A stretch of DNA of 64,000 bases from Metopolophium dirhodum. Lineage: Eukaryota; Arthropoda; Insecta; Hemiptera; Aphididae. Below, in pieces: positions 26,701 to 38,683 of this stretch. Every line of letters begins with the position of its first letter. Within the stretch, counting starts at the first letter, position 1. The translations under genes and the position numbers were made by a program. Below the pieces are notes generated by a model. It was not told the DNA's origin. It saw nothing but the letters and a program-made list of their open reading frames with translations, and searched no databases. The DNA lies in NCBI RefSeq assembly GCF_019925205.1, contig NC_083567.1:24986001-25050000 (forward strand), read 5' to 3'.

Positions 26701-27315
26701 TAATTACCGAGAAATAATATGTGAGTTATTAAAATTGTAATTTTTAAATATCTGTAACGAAATAAAAATTTATAAAAATATAATAACTATATTTAAATAT
26801 GTATTATTTTCAAACATGACATCACTTAAAGGTTTATACCACAGTTGTGTGCCGTTATAAATATTATTCAAAGTTCAAACAAAAAAGGTCCTGTGGGTAG
26901 CACATTTTAGTAGTTGCAGACATCATGTTTTGGAATATTTGAATATTTAGTGTAAAGTTTTTACATAAATCAATGGCAACATTGGTAATCCAAAAATCGC
27001 ACTCGTATTAAAATTCGAGATTTACGGGGAAAAAAATATATGGTACAGTTGTAGTAGTGTTATGGTTTGAAGTTCAAAAGCGTTCATGTGAACGAAAATT
27101 TATATTATCCAGTCGAAGGGCTCGCATGACGTATAAGATGCGGGATTAACGATCCTTGAAATATCGGTATAACCGAATAGTGCACTACAACAATCGTACA
27201 TGACAAATCAAGACGTAATAAATATTAACATCACGGTCCACACGGATTTTGTAGGTATTTGTTGGTAAAAATCGTCGAATCTTCCCAGTTCAATTACAAC
27301 GGTAAGCCGCTGGCG
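20725..27315. other. 6.6 kb without a recognised gene; several simple repeats
   Basis: Contents seen: a TATG-rich stretch at 21030-21110; (ACG)n at 21518-21540 followed by (GAT)n and (AAT)n up to 21584; AT-rich runs near 22005-22025; a duplicated TTTTTAGTGCATAA word near 22294 and 22328; and a perfect 10-bp hairpin (TACTATACCT at 25634-25643, complement at 25658-25667). CpG is moderately frequent at 21130-21800 and 27100-27315. The small frames (21540-21800, 23940-24218 and others) have no recognisable domain. Confidence 0.55.
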
Positions 27316-27863
27316 TTATCTTACGCGCGCTAATCTATTGATACACGACATGTCCCGCAGGATAAGTGTATACAGCGTACCTATGTCCTGTGTCCTATAT
27401 CTTTATGAAAAAAGTGCTGCGCAGCACGGAATATAATTATATAGACGTCGACAACGCGTAAACGGACTTTGACGAGGTTGATAACGAGTCTCGCGTGTCC
27501 TGTCCCGAAAGTGAACGGTGGTCGGTGGTTACTGGTTATACATGTAATATTAAGCCCGAGCTCATCCGAGTCGCCACAATAACTAATAAGTATTTATCTT
27601 ACGCACGCTAATCTATTGATACACGACATGTCCCGCAGGATAAGTGTATACAGCGTACCTATTTAAGTCCTATGTCCTGTGTCCTATACATAATATATGA
27701 AAAAAGTGCGGCACAGCGCGGAATATAATTATAAAGACGTCGACGACACGTAAACGGACTTTGACGAGGTTGATAACGCGTCTCGCGTTTCCTACCCCGA
27801 AAGGGAACAGTCATGCACGTGTAATATTGAACCCAAGCGTATATCCGCAACTAATAAGTATTT
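27316..27863 (+). repeat. Tandem duplication, two units of about 278 and 270 bp
   Basis: Unit 1 runs from TTATCTTACG at 27316 to about 27593 and unit 2 from TTATCTTACG at 27594 to about 27863. Each starts with the same ~60 bases (GCTAATCTATTGATACACGA, then TGTCCCGCAGG). Each continues with GTCCTGTGTCCTATA, GAATATAATTATA, GACGTCGAC, GTAAACGGACTTTGACGAGG and TTGATAACG, and ends at AACTAATAAGTATTT, which also forms the junction. Differences include a short insertion in unit 2 near 27661 and a diverged part after GTCTCGCGT. The units are CpG-rich and carry no shared open frame. A head-to-tail segmental duplication is certain; its function is unknown. Confidence 0.88.
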
Positions 27864-29889
27864 GTATTCGTCAATCGAATGCCACGCAACTCACGGATCG
27901 TGACCGGACTCGGTCATTCCGAAAATATGTTTTGCGGGATTTTCGCAAAGGAATTCCAATCCTGGAACGGATTTTTTTTCGTACAATGACGCTGGGACGG
28001 GGAAAACGTTATCCTGTTACTTTGAGCGGGTATAGAAATCGGAAATAAAACCTGTTATAATAATCCCGATCACGTCATAATGTACAATGAACAGACCGAA
28101 CAAAATATAATCTAGCTACTTTCCCGAGACCAGATTGGTCTACGCTCGACAAGTTTAAGATTTACATGGTAATAATAATAATAATAATAATATGATTTGT
28201 CCTGCTCCCATATTAATATATTATAATGTAGGTAGGTTTATATGTATATATGTTATAAATATAATATATATATGTATATGTTTATATGTACTACACAAAG
28301 TACATATAGGTACCTACTGGAGATTGCAACATGTGAAAGGGTATGTTTTAATAATAATTATTATTATTATATGTTATTCGTGAACTTTAATATTATTATG
28401 ATCCATGATGCGTGCCTATTCGATCGGTCGAGTTTGTTCGACTAAACTATATTATTACACTACAACTATAGGTACAACCCGATTTCAGCCGTGGTGAAAA
28501 ATGAAGAAATATAATATACGGTGTATCTCGGTTTTAGTGTACCCGAGTTCATGGGCAAATGGCAAATCTATATGTCGTTGTACCACGCTTTGTGAACTAA
28601 TTCGACGAGATAGGCAATCCAACCGTGGCGAATCGGATGAAGCCCTTGGTATATTTTCGACCGTGGTTCAAACTACTCTTCCTGATATAATAATATATCA
28701 TCTAAGAACCATTTAAAAAATTTTCGTCGAAATCAGTCGAGTATTTTTTGAGTATATAACCTACAAACATAATATACACATTAATTTGTGTACACATGAT
28801 ATTTGTGTTATATATATGTATAATATTATGGATAGATTTTATAAAAGACTCTTTATATTTCACATTTAGCAACCCTATACATAAGCAAAAAATATATTAG
28901 ATTTTTGTGAGCCTAAACGAAATTCATGTTGTGAACCATCCTATGGTAACCTAAAAAACTATGATAAGCTTGTACGAACAGTGCACACTCCCTGGAAGAG
29001 AAAAGGCGGAAATTGTGTAAAAAAATTAAATTTTTTTGTTTAATCATAACTGTACATTACTTGTACATGTAATTATATCGTGGGTATTATGCAAATATTT
29101 TTGAACTAAAATTGTATACACAGTAGAACTAAAAAATATACAAAAAAAAATGATTTTTTCTTCATTAATTTTTATGTTATATGTTGTCATTATAGAATGA
29201 CATGGGTCAATATTTCGCAAACAAAATTCACAAAACTCGGAAGGTAGACTTGCAAATAACACATTTAATACCAATGTGAATGCTTGTATTTTACCCACAA
29301 CTTTTTGTGCTGGTAGCCGGTAGGTTAGGTTAGGGTTTATTCTATTTAATATAAGAAAAGCTACCTAAATAGTTTTAGATTCCAATAACGGAGCGATGGA
29401 TTTTTTTTTTTAATTCACAATTTTTATTTTTATTTTATACTAAAACGGCACAATATATACGATGTTCAGGTGCCCGATTCGAATAAGTCCGATTTCATAA
29501 TATCGTCTCGAGCACACTATCGGAGAGCGACTGACTATGTCATGCTTGACCGAAGTCTCCGTGATAGCTATGTTTACGCGGACCATTGGAAATAATCCAT
29601 AGCGGTAATATTTAACAATCCGCTTATCAAATATTTGAACGCAACTCACCCGAGAACTGAACAACCAATTTCAAAGCTATAGGACACTTGCAGGGTGAAC
29701 CAACTTTACGGTTAAAAAATGGGTTTTAAGAGTAAAATGTGAACTCTTAATTTTTTGCAAATCTTGACGCATCATTTTGTACCTATTATATAGTTTGTCC
29801 GTTTATAGCAAAACAGGTGGGGGTTGTCTGGAATCCGCATAATTCCTTAGAAATCCACGTATTTGAGGTCAGAGATAATAAGTAATAAC
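27864..29889. other. Unassigned DNA with a possible transposon tail
   Basis: It includes a (TAA)n microsatellite at 28171-28192. Around 28700-28780 the words TTTTCGTCGAAATCAGTCGAG and TTTTTGAGTATATAACCTAC resemble the terminal segments of several arthropod transposon families, which share an ATCGAAATCGGTCCAGTAGTTTTTGAG-like consensus (recalled from general familiarity, not checked). No coding domain is visible. TTAGG-like words occur at 29318-29337. The minus-strand frames at 29044-29664 match nothing. Confidence 0.45.
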
Positions 29890-30700
29890 GGCTGCTCCAC
29901 GACATTACTCATTTTATTTATTACATTTTCAATTTGGATACCGCCAAATTGCATTTTACATCCTTATTCCTTTGGTACATGCACCGATAATACAATAATA
30001 ATATGGTTTCTAATAAATACCCAATTATTGCTCTAAGTTGATCCAAAAACACCTTGATATGATTCAATATTGCCCAACCGTTAGAAAATAAAAATTACCC
30101 AAATCAAGTCATCATTTATGACTTTCTGTTTACGCTTTGTGGTATGTCCACCAGCCAAACAAAACAATAACACAATTCCTACCGTATTCGAATTAAGATA
30201 GATATATAGGCTTAACTTTAGACAAACTCCTCTTTTAAATCTAAGTGAAAATTTACTAATTCCGGACTCCACCTGCTTCATCTTCTTATCCGATCTAAAT
30301 TATCAACCGCCTGCAAACTCACTGTTTATAAAACCATAATAAAACTCGTCTAGGCATATTGAATCCAAGTGTGAGGCTCATCCAATCCCTCAAACCTCAA
30401 ATGCTCTAGATATTTCAGTCCATTTGTCTTTGTAAAAGTATCTCATTGGTATATGACAAATAATAATCTACACAAATGCTTCAAAATTCAAAAACTAAAT
30501 TATAAATTACACGCATACATTTATGAACATCTCTCCATTTCAGTCATGCCAAATCATCCTGCCAGGTAGCACGCTACTTGATCTGGGTGCCTATAAACGT
30601 CTTCTAACGTAATTTCTGTTATTGTAATAAGGTCATCAAAATTAACTATTGTACATAAACTTGTATAGATGTTAATCTATGTTAATTGCAAACTCTGGCA
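29890..30700 (+). pseudogene. Heavily decayed Jockey-clade reverse transcriptase relic
   Basis: No long frame survives, but segments in changing frames line up in order with a Jockey reverse transcriptase. They are a GCSTTLLIL/FGTCTDNT block where GSVLGPxLY...FADDT belongs (29895-29995), LIQKHLDMIQY near 30042, MTFCLRFVVCPPA near 30116 (family VTFxLRxxxCPPV), and LLIRSKLSTACKLTVYKTII at 30284-30341. After these come a TAG at 30351-30353 where the family has Trp (W.YGIQLWG), a SNPSNLK block near 30375, and MPNHPAR near 30546 (family LPGNPPRR). Frameshifts and stops are scattered throughout, so this copy is much older than the LINE pieces at 4.9 and 6.7 kb. Both ends are approximate. The identification rests on the conserved order of several short motifs, each weak alone. 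Confidence 0.7.
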
Positions 30701-33700
30701 AAAAAACTTACAAAATATAAACAGTGAACCACCGACATCACGCGAGTAAGAAATCTTAAAATATTAAAGTATTTTAAAATATAAGTCTTTGTGAATACGT
30801 CTTCTAAAAGTTTAATGAATCTAAATTTAAATAAGCGCATATGTTGTTCCGTAGAAATTTAGTGAATATGCAGTCTCGTCGTATGGTATACGTATAACCA
30901 TAGAACAATAATGATAGGTTTTAAGGTATAACGATAGTGAATTAACGGAAAAACCAAAAAAAGTGGTGGTAGTGAATAAAAGGAAAAGGTCCAATAATTG
31001 TATATAATATGTCCCTTATTTTGTGTGTAGTGTATATAATATACGTTGTTTCCTTAACACTCGTTTGCGGTCATCTGTGAGGTCCTTCGTCCAGGGAATG
31101 GTTATGTATATAATAAGTCAATTGAAAACTTTGTAAACGTTTATATTCGTTTCCAAACTTTTTAAAAGCTCTGATATATACGCGTTTACAGTGTGGTTGT
31201 ACTCGATTATGAATTCAACAATTCGCAGATTGACGCACCGAACTTTCTCACGTGTACAGGACCCGAAACGAACGTTCAAAGACCTGCACGTTACGTAAAA
31301 ACTAGTGAAAAAAAAAGAAAAGAAAAATGCAAATCCGAGATCGTCGTTTCTATAGAAGCGTAGTTATGAATTTTAAAACGACGTTTTGGTTCGTTCGTAA
31401 CAAACGCGGTCGAATAGGAGTAAAACTACAAACCAGAAAAGTAAGGAATTGTTGAAAAGTACGAATTTACCATAGCAAGTTTTAGAAAATGCAAACAAAA
31501 TGAATGTATAAAATATTATAAATTATGAAATGTATTTACTGGAACTGAATATTTGCAACAACGAACGGCTTGAAGTGATAATTATCGTTTATTTTGAATA
31601 AAACTGCGACCAAACAACAAGCGGAACACCTAACAACCGTTTTATATGATATACTTTTTGTGAATTTGAATGCGTACTTTAAGCGTGTACACATTCAATA
31701 AAGGTAACTTTACACGCCAAAATGTATTTATTTCTTAACGAACCATAATAAATCTTAACTTTCTTCGCAAAAATGTAACCAACAATTTTATATAACGATT
31801 ATGTTTTTTACAAAATTTAAAATAACAATAATAATAGGGCGTTCGAGCCAGTACCCTCCAGTGAAATTAATACTAAAATTATTGTACATTGTAATTTTTT
31901 AAGTAATTTTCGTTTACGACATTGACATTTTACATTTACAAAACCATAATATCAGTTGTGACCGAAAAGTATGTCTCATTTGAATAATAATTAGTTTAGT
32001 AGAAAATTATTAGTTTAATGTACCTTGTGTACCTACCTACCTAATTGATTACTTTTGCATTGGTGTTAAAGTTGTATGAATAATTTTTTACCATTCACAA
32101 TAATCGTGATTCATTTGAGTTTCATCTGTTTAAAACGTGCTATTTTTTTAAAGTTCCATTTTAACTGTGGGTGTATTGTTTTTAACGCCGTTTTGGTTTA
32201 TGTGTTTGTTTAATTCAACTTATAAAGTGGCCAAAAAACGTAGATCGTGTTCTATTGTAATTTTTGTTTAGAATCACATAAGTATATGAAGATTGACAAT
32301 TTCCCTAATTAGTTTTTTGGAAGAGTAATTGTTGTTCAAAATTAAAGTTTTAATTGTTTTACTGACAAACAATCAATAAATAGTATGTTGTCTTAATCAA
32401 CTGTAATTTGTAAACAAAAAAAAATACTTACGGTTTTGGTCCAAAATATTTTTAATAGGTTGTATCTGAAATTATAAAAAAAAAATAATAAATTATTGGT
32501 GATGCATACTTAAAAATATTAATTACTGGATAGTAATCACTGGATAGTGGATACTATATGGTTTTTAATTATAATATTCTGATTAAATATTTTGACTTAC
32601 AATTATTATTATTCTCAAAAACATTTTTACTGCCTCAGAATGTGTTTTTTTACGACAAGAAAGCCATTAATGTGAACAATAACTAAATATTCTCCAAACT
32701 ATATATAGAATCGAATATAGATTGACTTTATTAATATATAAAATTCATTCAATAGAAATTTAAAGTAGTTATACCTACTGTTATTTCAAAAATGATTTAA
32801 ATATTACTTCTTCTAGAGTTAATTTATTCCTATAACGTAGGTATTTACTACATTCGTTTTTATAATCAATAATTGTGTTTTTTGAATAACGTAGGTAACT
32901 GAACTTCAGTTACTGAAGTAAGTATGCACCAAGAGATGTCTGGATACGACTTCAGAATACAATTACAAATATTATGATGTACAGTTTAAAATATGTAAAA
33001 ACAACCACAAAAATGAACATTTTTGCGAAAAAAACGTAACTAAAAAAAAAAAAATTGATCCTTAGATAAAAAAAAATAATACAAAATATATATTGTCTTC
33101 CGTTAAATTACAGGTATAGCTGCGGTGTATTGTCAAGCGTATTTTTTAATTTTTTTAAGTTTTTTTCTGGGCACATTTAAAAATAATAAGCAGAATATAA
33201 AATAATTATTAAAAAATACCAACTTTAACAATATTATGACGTGTAGAAATATTATCGAGCCAGGTCGTTAGATTTTATAGTCATATTGGTGTCTTGGCTC
33301 AACTCCTAGAACAAATAACTATAACTCTATTACGTAGATTTTAATTCAAATTTGCATATTATGTAATTCTAATGGTTGGTTGAGATTTAAACGAATACAA
33401 ATACAACGTGTGCGAACATACCGGAGGAATCATCAGTGAATAATATTATGTTACACATTAAAATTAATTTAATTATTTATGTATCGCAAGAATAACAGTA
33501 TCATATTTGTATTACAGTAATTAAAAATAAGTACCACAGTTAGAAGAAGGGTGCCAAGTATTTCCAGTCAAGTGTCAGGTACTTAGCATATATTATACCA
33601 TTCGATACCTACCTACAAGATGTTCTCCCGTGCAAACATTTAAGACAATATTATATGCATTTTACAGTGGATTAAGAAGAAAACTTATTTTCATTAAATT

Positions 33701-36463
33701 AAAAATGTTTCCAGTTTATGGTATGTGGATGATTATAAATGCTGAAACTCAATATGCGTGTAAGAATTCAAAACGCAATTTAAATTAAAAATAATCTTAG
33801 CGTAATATAACAATATCATGTTAGACTTACAATAACAAAGATTAATCATATTTTAATTACCGTTAATATACAAATATAACTTAAAAATACCACAATAGAC
33901 TTCAAGTGTTTGTTTTTTTTTTTTTTTTATCATAATGAACCTTTTTATCATAGGCATTTAACATATTATTATCATTGAGTATAGATAGTACTATTTAATG
34001 ATATTATTATACTGATAACAAATGTAAATAAAATCAATAGGAGACGATATGGTTAAAGAAAAATTAATACAGAACAACAATTCCATTTATTTTGACATTT
34101 ATGGATAACGAATTTTTGCACAATATTTCATTATTTATATAATGATTTAATGCTTAAAATGGTAAACACGTATGTATCCAGTATAATATAGGAACTCAAA
34201 TTTCATAGTTCGCAAACTAAATACTAAATAATACTATAAAATTTAAATTAAAATCATGTTTAATGCCTACAAATATGAACCTGAGTGTAGTTATATTCTT
34301 TTTGTTGTAAATAACTGTTATTCTTCAATAAAATAACGACAATTCATTTTTCATTTTCCATACTTAAGAACAATAACCGACGATAGTAGAAGAATGTAGA
34401 ATGTATAGGTACGTAATACGTATACAAGGTACGTTTATATACAAGCCATTTTTATAAGAAAGTTAGAAGAATCAGAAATAATATTTTTTTGGTTAATTAA
34501 TTAAATTAATGAGAAATCAATTGCCCATCAAATCCATACATTTTAGATTAAAAAATGTTTATTTTGTAACAGCACCAGTATAACACGATAAAATAATAAA
34601 AAATTTACATATTAAAATACGCATTAAATTAATGAATATTTCATTGGAAATAACACATTATCTCATAAAAAAATAATAATAAAACAGTTTATTCTTATAA
34701 AATATATTAAAATACCGTATTTTATATTCTGACAGATTTACGAAACAAATTATTATTTTTAAATTATAATTAATAAGTATTTATAATAATATTCTAGGTT
34801 AACATATATTACGTGTAATGTAGCATACTAATCTGAAGTGCTACAAATATTAGTTTTACAATCATAATCATTTTAATAATATAATGGTACAATATTTTAA
34901 ATAACAATATTATAGCTAAAAATGATTTTTACATTTTGGAATAACATAAAAATATTATAAATACTTCGAAAATCAAACAATAATTATTAAATACTAAATA
35001 GTAATATATAACATTGTAAAACTCTCACTTAAGGCTACTATACAAAAGTATTGATCCTTTCTTTGTTTTTTAGTTCAATAAGGGGATAATATAAACTTTA
35101 GTATAGAGTAATAAAATTGGGACTTCAATAGACCTTCTTTTATTACAATTAGGTTTTTACGGTTAAGTACCTACTTAGGATATCAATAGTAAATATAGTA
35201 TAATTTGATACAGACGAAAACAAAAAAATATTAGAACTTATAGTGCTAAAAAAACGGTATAATAATTGAGAGTCGTTATTTTCATTCTTTTATTTTTACT
35301 AATGGAAATGCTTTTACTGGATTTTAGTATTACTAAATGAAATCATTGTAGCTTTTGTGTTAGATGTAATTTATCAAATAAAAATTAAATTAATTCAAAA
35401 ACTATATTAAATTATATTTTAGTCGTTTTGTTTTCAAGTGAACGCATCTTTTTTAAAATCACCAAAATAAAGATAGGAAATAAATTACAATTCTTCGTCA
35501 TAAAATAATTTTGTATTCAAACTATTTATTTTTCGGAGATAAATATTAAAGATTTTATATTATAATCATTGAAACAAATTAATTGATTCAGTTTGTTGAG
35601 GAAATAATGTCCAAACCCAATCTAATGAAATAAGATATCTATCGGTGTAAATATACAATAGTTAGTCAACATTCAAACAAAATTATGATAAATAATAATT
35701 AAAAAATGATTTAGGTAAAAATATATAACTAATTTGATTTATTTTCAATTTTGGTTTTTTAAACGTAAAAATAAAATTATTTTAATTTAATATGATTTCC
35801 CGCAGATGATGAAGGACAAATAGATATTATATTATAAATAGTTATTATGCAAAATTCCTTTAATTTTCAAACATTATAATATTATATTGTATTTATTTGA
35901 TTTTTATAGAAAATTCATTCTCGAACAGTTGAATGGTATATTATAGAAAACAGTTATACTGATAAATAAGTGGGTGGGTTCGACGGTTTTGTTAACATAC
36001 AATACTGATAAGAGAAAAAAATTCGATAAGAAACTTGACCCGAATATTGATTGCTGTTATTAGCAATTTTACGTGTCACCATTCGACGTATATTATTTTC
36101 TCGTCACAACTTCTTACAAAGTTATATATACCTATAAATTTTTTTCAGGTTTGAACCGACGACGCCACGGGCACTACTTTCGTATTACAAATATATACTT
36201 ATACCTACCTACGTAGGAGCTAACCTGTGTTCTACCATCAATGTGGTTTATCGTTAAAAGAGCTGTCGTCTCATGATAAAAATTGGACAACCGTTTTTTT
36301 TTCTTTAAAACGTTAAGATTAATTGCCAAACAAAATTCACTCAAAGTATTTATAGAAAATCGTTAAGTACCAAATAAAAAAAAAGCGTATAACCTAATTA
36401 TACCTTACCTAAGCTTATTACCGCAATGAAATATTATTTTAAGCAATACAGTTGGTAGGTATA
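30701..36463. other. 5.8 kb of mostly non-coding AT-rich DNA
   Basis: It holds one CpG-richer patch at about 31190-31450. There an ATG in a good context (AAAAGAAAAATGC, start at 31327) opens a 43-codon arginine-rich frame, with GTAAGG overlapping its end; this is treated under findings. From 31500 to 36460 the sequence is uniformly AT-rich, with poly(T) near 33909-33927 and no recognised gene or element. Confidence 0.55.
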
Positions 36464-36791
36464 TCTATACTATATATAAAATTGTAAGGGTTTTTCTTCG
36501 ACCGCGCTAACCGAGAAAACTACTGGACCGATTTGGCTGAAATTTTTTTTGGCTGAAACCCGAAACTCTGCTGAAGGTTATAGTACCACTTTTGTCAGTA
36601 AAAAAGTTCATAAAAGTTCATAAACAATTAAAAACAATTGTACCTATATTGTGCGTTACGTATTTTGACCGTTTTATTTTTGTATTTAGCATAATAATAT
36701 GTAACTATGACAATATTTAAAACATAATAATTATTAATCATATTTTTTTACCGCAACTAGGATTTTTACATATTTTGATATTTAACCTGTT

Positions 36792-38525
36792 TTGATCCCG
36801 ACCGCAACTCGGATTTTTTTTTTACTACCTGTTATAATCTCTGTTGTACCGTATTGTCCAGTGCTATACTATATACTATCTAGGTGCTTTAATGCGCATA
36901 TTAACGTAGAATACTGTCATTCGGTTAAAGCGATAAAATACATATGTAAATATATTAATAAAGGATCAGATAGAGCTACTTTTTCTGTTAATCGTAAAAA
37001 CGATGCGATTACAAATTATTTGAATGGTCGATATATATGTACTTCTGAAGCGTTTTGGAGAATTTTCAATTTTGAAATCCATGATAGAGATCCGACAGTT
37101 CAGCACTTGGCTGTTCATCTAGAAAATGGACAGCGTGTTTTCTTTAATGCTAATAATCTTCATCAAGTTATTGAAAATCCAAGAAAAACGACACTAACTG
37201 CATTTTTTGAACTGTGTTCACATGATAATTTTGCGAAAACACTGTTCTATCATGAAGTTCCTTCTTATTACACCTGGGATAATAGCAGAGGCTGGTTAAA
37301 GAGAAGACGGGGAAAAGATGTTCCAGGTTGGCCAGGAATAAAAATGGACACTGCCATTGGTAGAATTTACACGATTCACCCAAATCAAAGTGAGTGCTTC
37401 CATTTAAGATTGTTACTAAATTATGTACAAGGTCCTACTTCATTTGAAAGCTTGAAGGCCTTTGATGGAGTCATTCACGCGACTTTTAAAGCTACCTGTT
37501 TTGCTCTTGGGCTTTTAGAAAATGACGAGCAATGGAAAAATACTCTAGCGGAGGCAACTCTTTCAGAAAGTCCTTCAAAATTAAGAGAATTATTCGCAAT
37601 AATCATAGTTTTCTGCCAACCGTCTGAACCTCAATCTTTGTGGGAACAGTTCAGAAATGATTTTTGTGAAGATATTCTTCATACAGAGCGCACTCGATTA
37701 AATGACTTGCAATTTACTTTTTCTGATGAAATATTTAATAGAGGTTTGATTGAAATAGAAGATAAAGTTGTTTGTCTGTCTGAAAAATATTTAACTGAAT
37801 TTGGAATGAACTCACCTGTTCGAAATGAAAATGCATCTGATCCTTTTGAATTCTCAATTTTGCGTTCTTACGATAATAACCGATTACAAGAATTTGTAGA
37901 AATCAATTTACCAAAATTAGTAAATGATCAAAAATATGCTTTTAATGTTATTACAGAAAGCGTAATGAATCATCAAGGAAGAGTTTTTTTTTTAGATGCT
38001 CCGGGTGGTACAGGAAAAACATTCCTAATTAATTTGTTGTTGGCTCAAATTAGATCCTCAGGTAAAGTTGCATTAGCAGTAGCTTCATCTGGTATAGCAG
38101 CAACTCTCCTTAGTGGCGGCAGAACTGCTCACTCGACTTTCAAGTTACCGTTAAATGTATTATTTGATACAGAATACGTTTGTCCGATTCGTAAAAATGG
38201 CCCTCTTGGAAAAATTCTTCAAGAAACCTCATTCGTTGAGTGGGATGAGTGTACAATGAGTCACAGATCACATATCGAAGCAATTGATCGAACATTAAAA
38301 GATCTTAGGTGTAATAATAAGTTTATGGGTGGCATAACATTTGTTTTCGCTGGTGATTTCCGTCAAACCTTACCAGTAATCCCTAAAGGTACTCGAGCTG
38401 ATGTCATTAATGCTTGCTTAAAATCTTCCCCTATATGGAACTATGTTGAAAAACTTTATTTGCGAACAAACATGAGAGTTTATTTATGCGGAGGGGACGA
38501 TATTTTTCCAGAGCACAGTTGTTGA
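36792..38525 (+). pseudogene. Helitron RepHel fragment: end of Rep plus PIF1-like helicase core
   Basis: RepHel is the rolling-circle Helitron transposase, an HUH endonuclease fused to a PIF1-family 5'-3' DNA helicase. This 577-codon frame opens at TTG, not ATG, and true homology begins near residue 19 (VVPYCP). Residues 46-58 are the third Rep motif, with the paired catalytic tyrosines Y50 and Y54 (KYICKYINKG). The HUH histidines, which should lie upstream, are absent. The helicase follows: Walker A DAPGGTGKT at residues 402-410, motif Ia (ASSGIAATLL) near 430-439, motif II WDEC with D485 and E486, and motif III AGDFRQTLPVI from 520. The frame then breaks, and the homologous sequence continues in another frame from about 38486. 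Codons look otherwise well preserved, so the deletion and frameshift may be recent, or the copy was mobilised after deletion. It is not functional as a transposase. Confidence 0.9.
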
Positions 38526-38683
38526 AAATTGGAAATGGAACTTTAGAAAATGAAAATGGTTACATTTCTGTCGATCACACGATTGGACGGGTGGTCAATA
38601 ACGTGGAAGAGTTGATTTCTACAGTTTATCCTGACATTTTTAATCTGTCCAATAAAAACATCATATACTCAGAAGTCTTATAA
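38486..38683 (+). pseudogene. Continuation of the Helitron helicase after a frameshift
   Basis: The frame shifts by one base relative to the preceding helicase piece; the two frames overlap at about 38480-38525. It reads FSRAQLLKIGNG, then VDHTIGRVVNNVEELISTVYPDI, which is the segment normally following the TxNMR block in PIF1-like Helitron helicases. It stops at TAA 38681-38683 directly after IIYSEVL, where the family should continue with LSE.AILAP and then motifs IV-VI. The C-terminal third of the helicase is therefore deleted. About 260 bases of non-coding 3' terminal Helitron sequence follow, up to CTAG. Confidence 0.83.

Noticed and set aside
37168..37383. Minus-strand 71-codon frame
   Set aside because: It is a shadow of the Helitron RepHel frame on the opposite strand.
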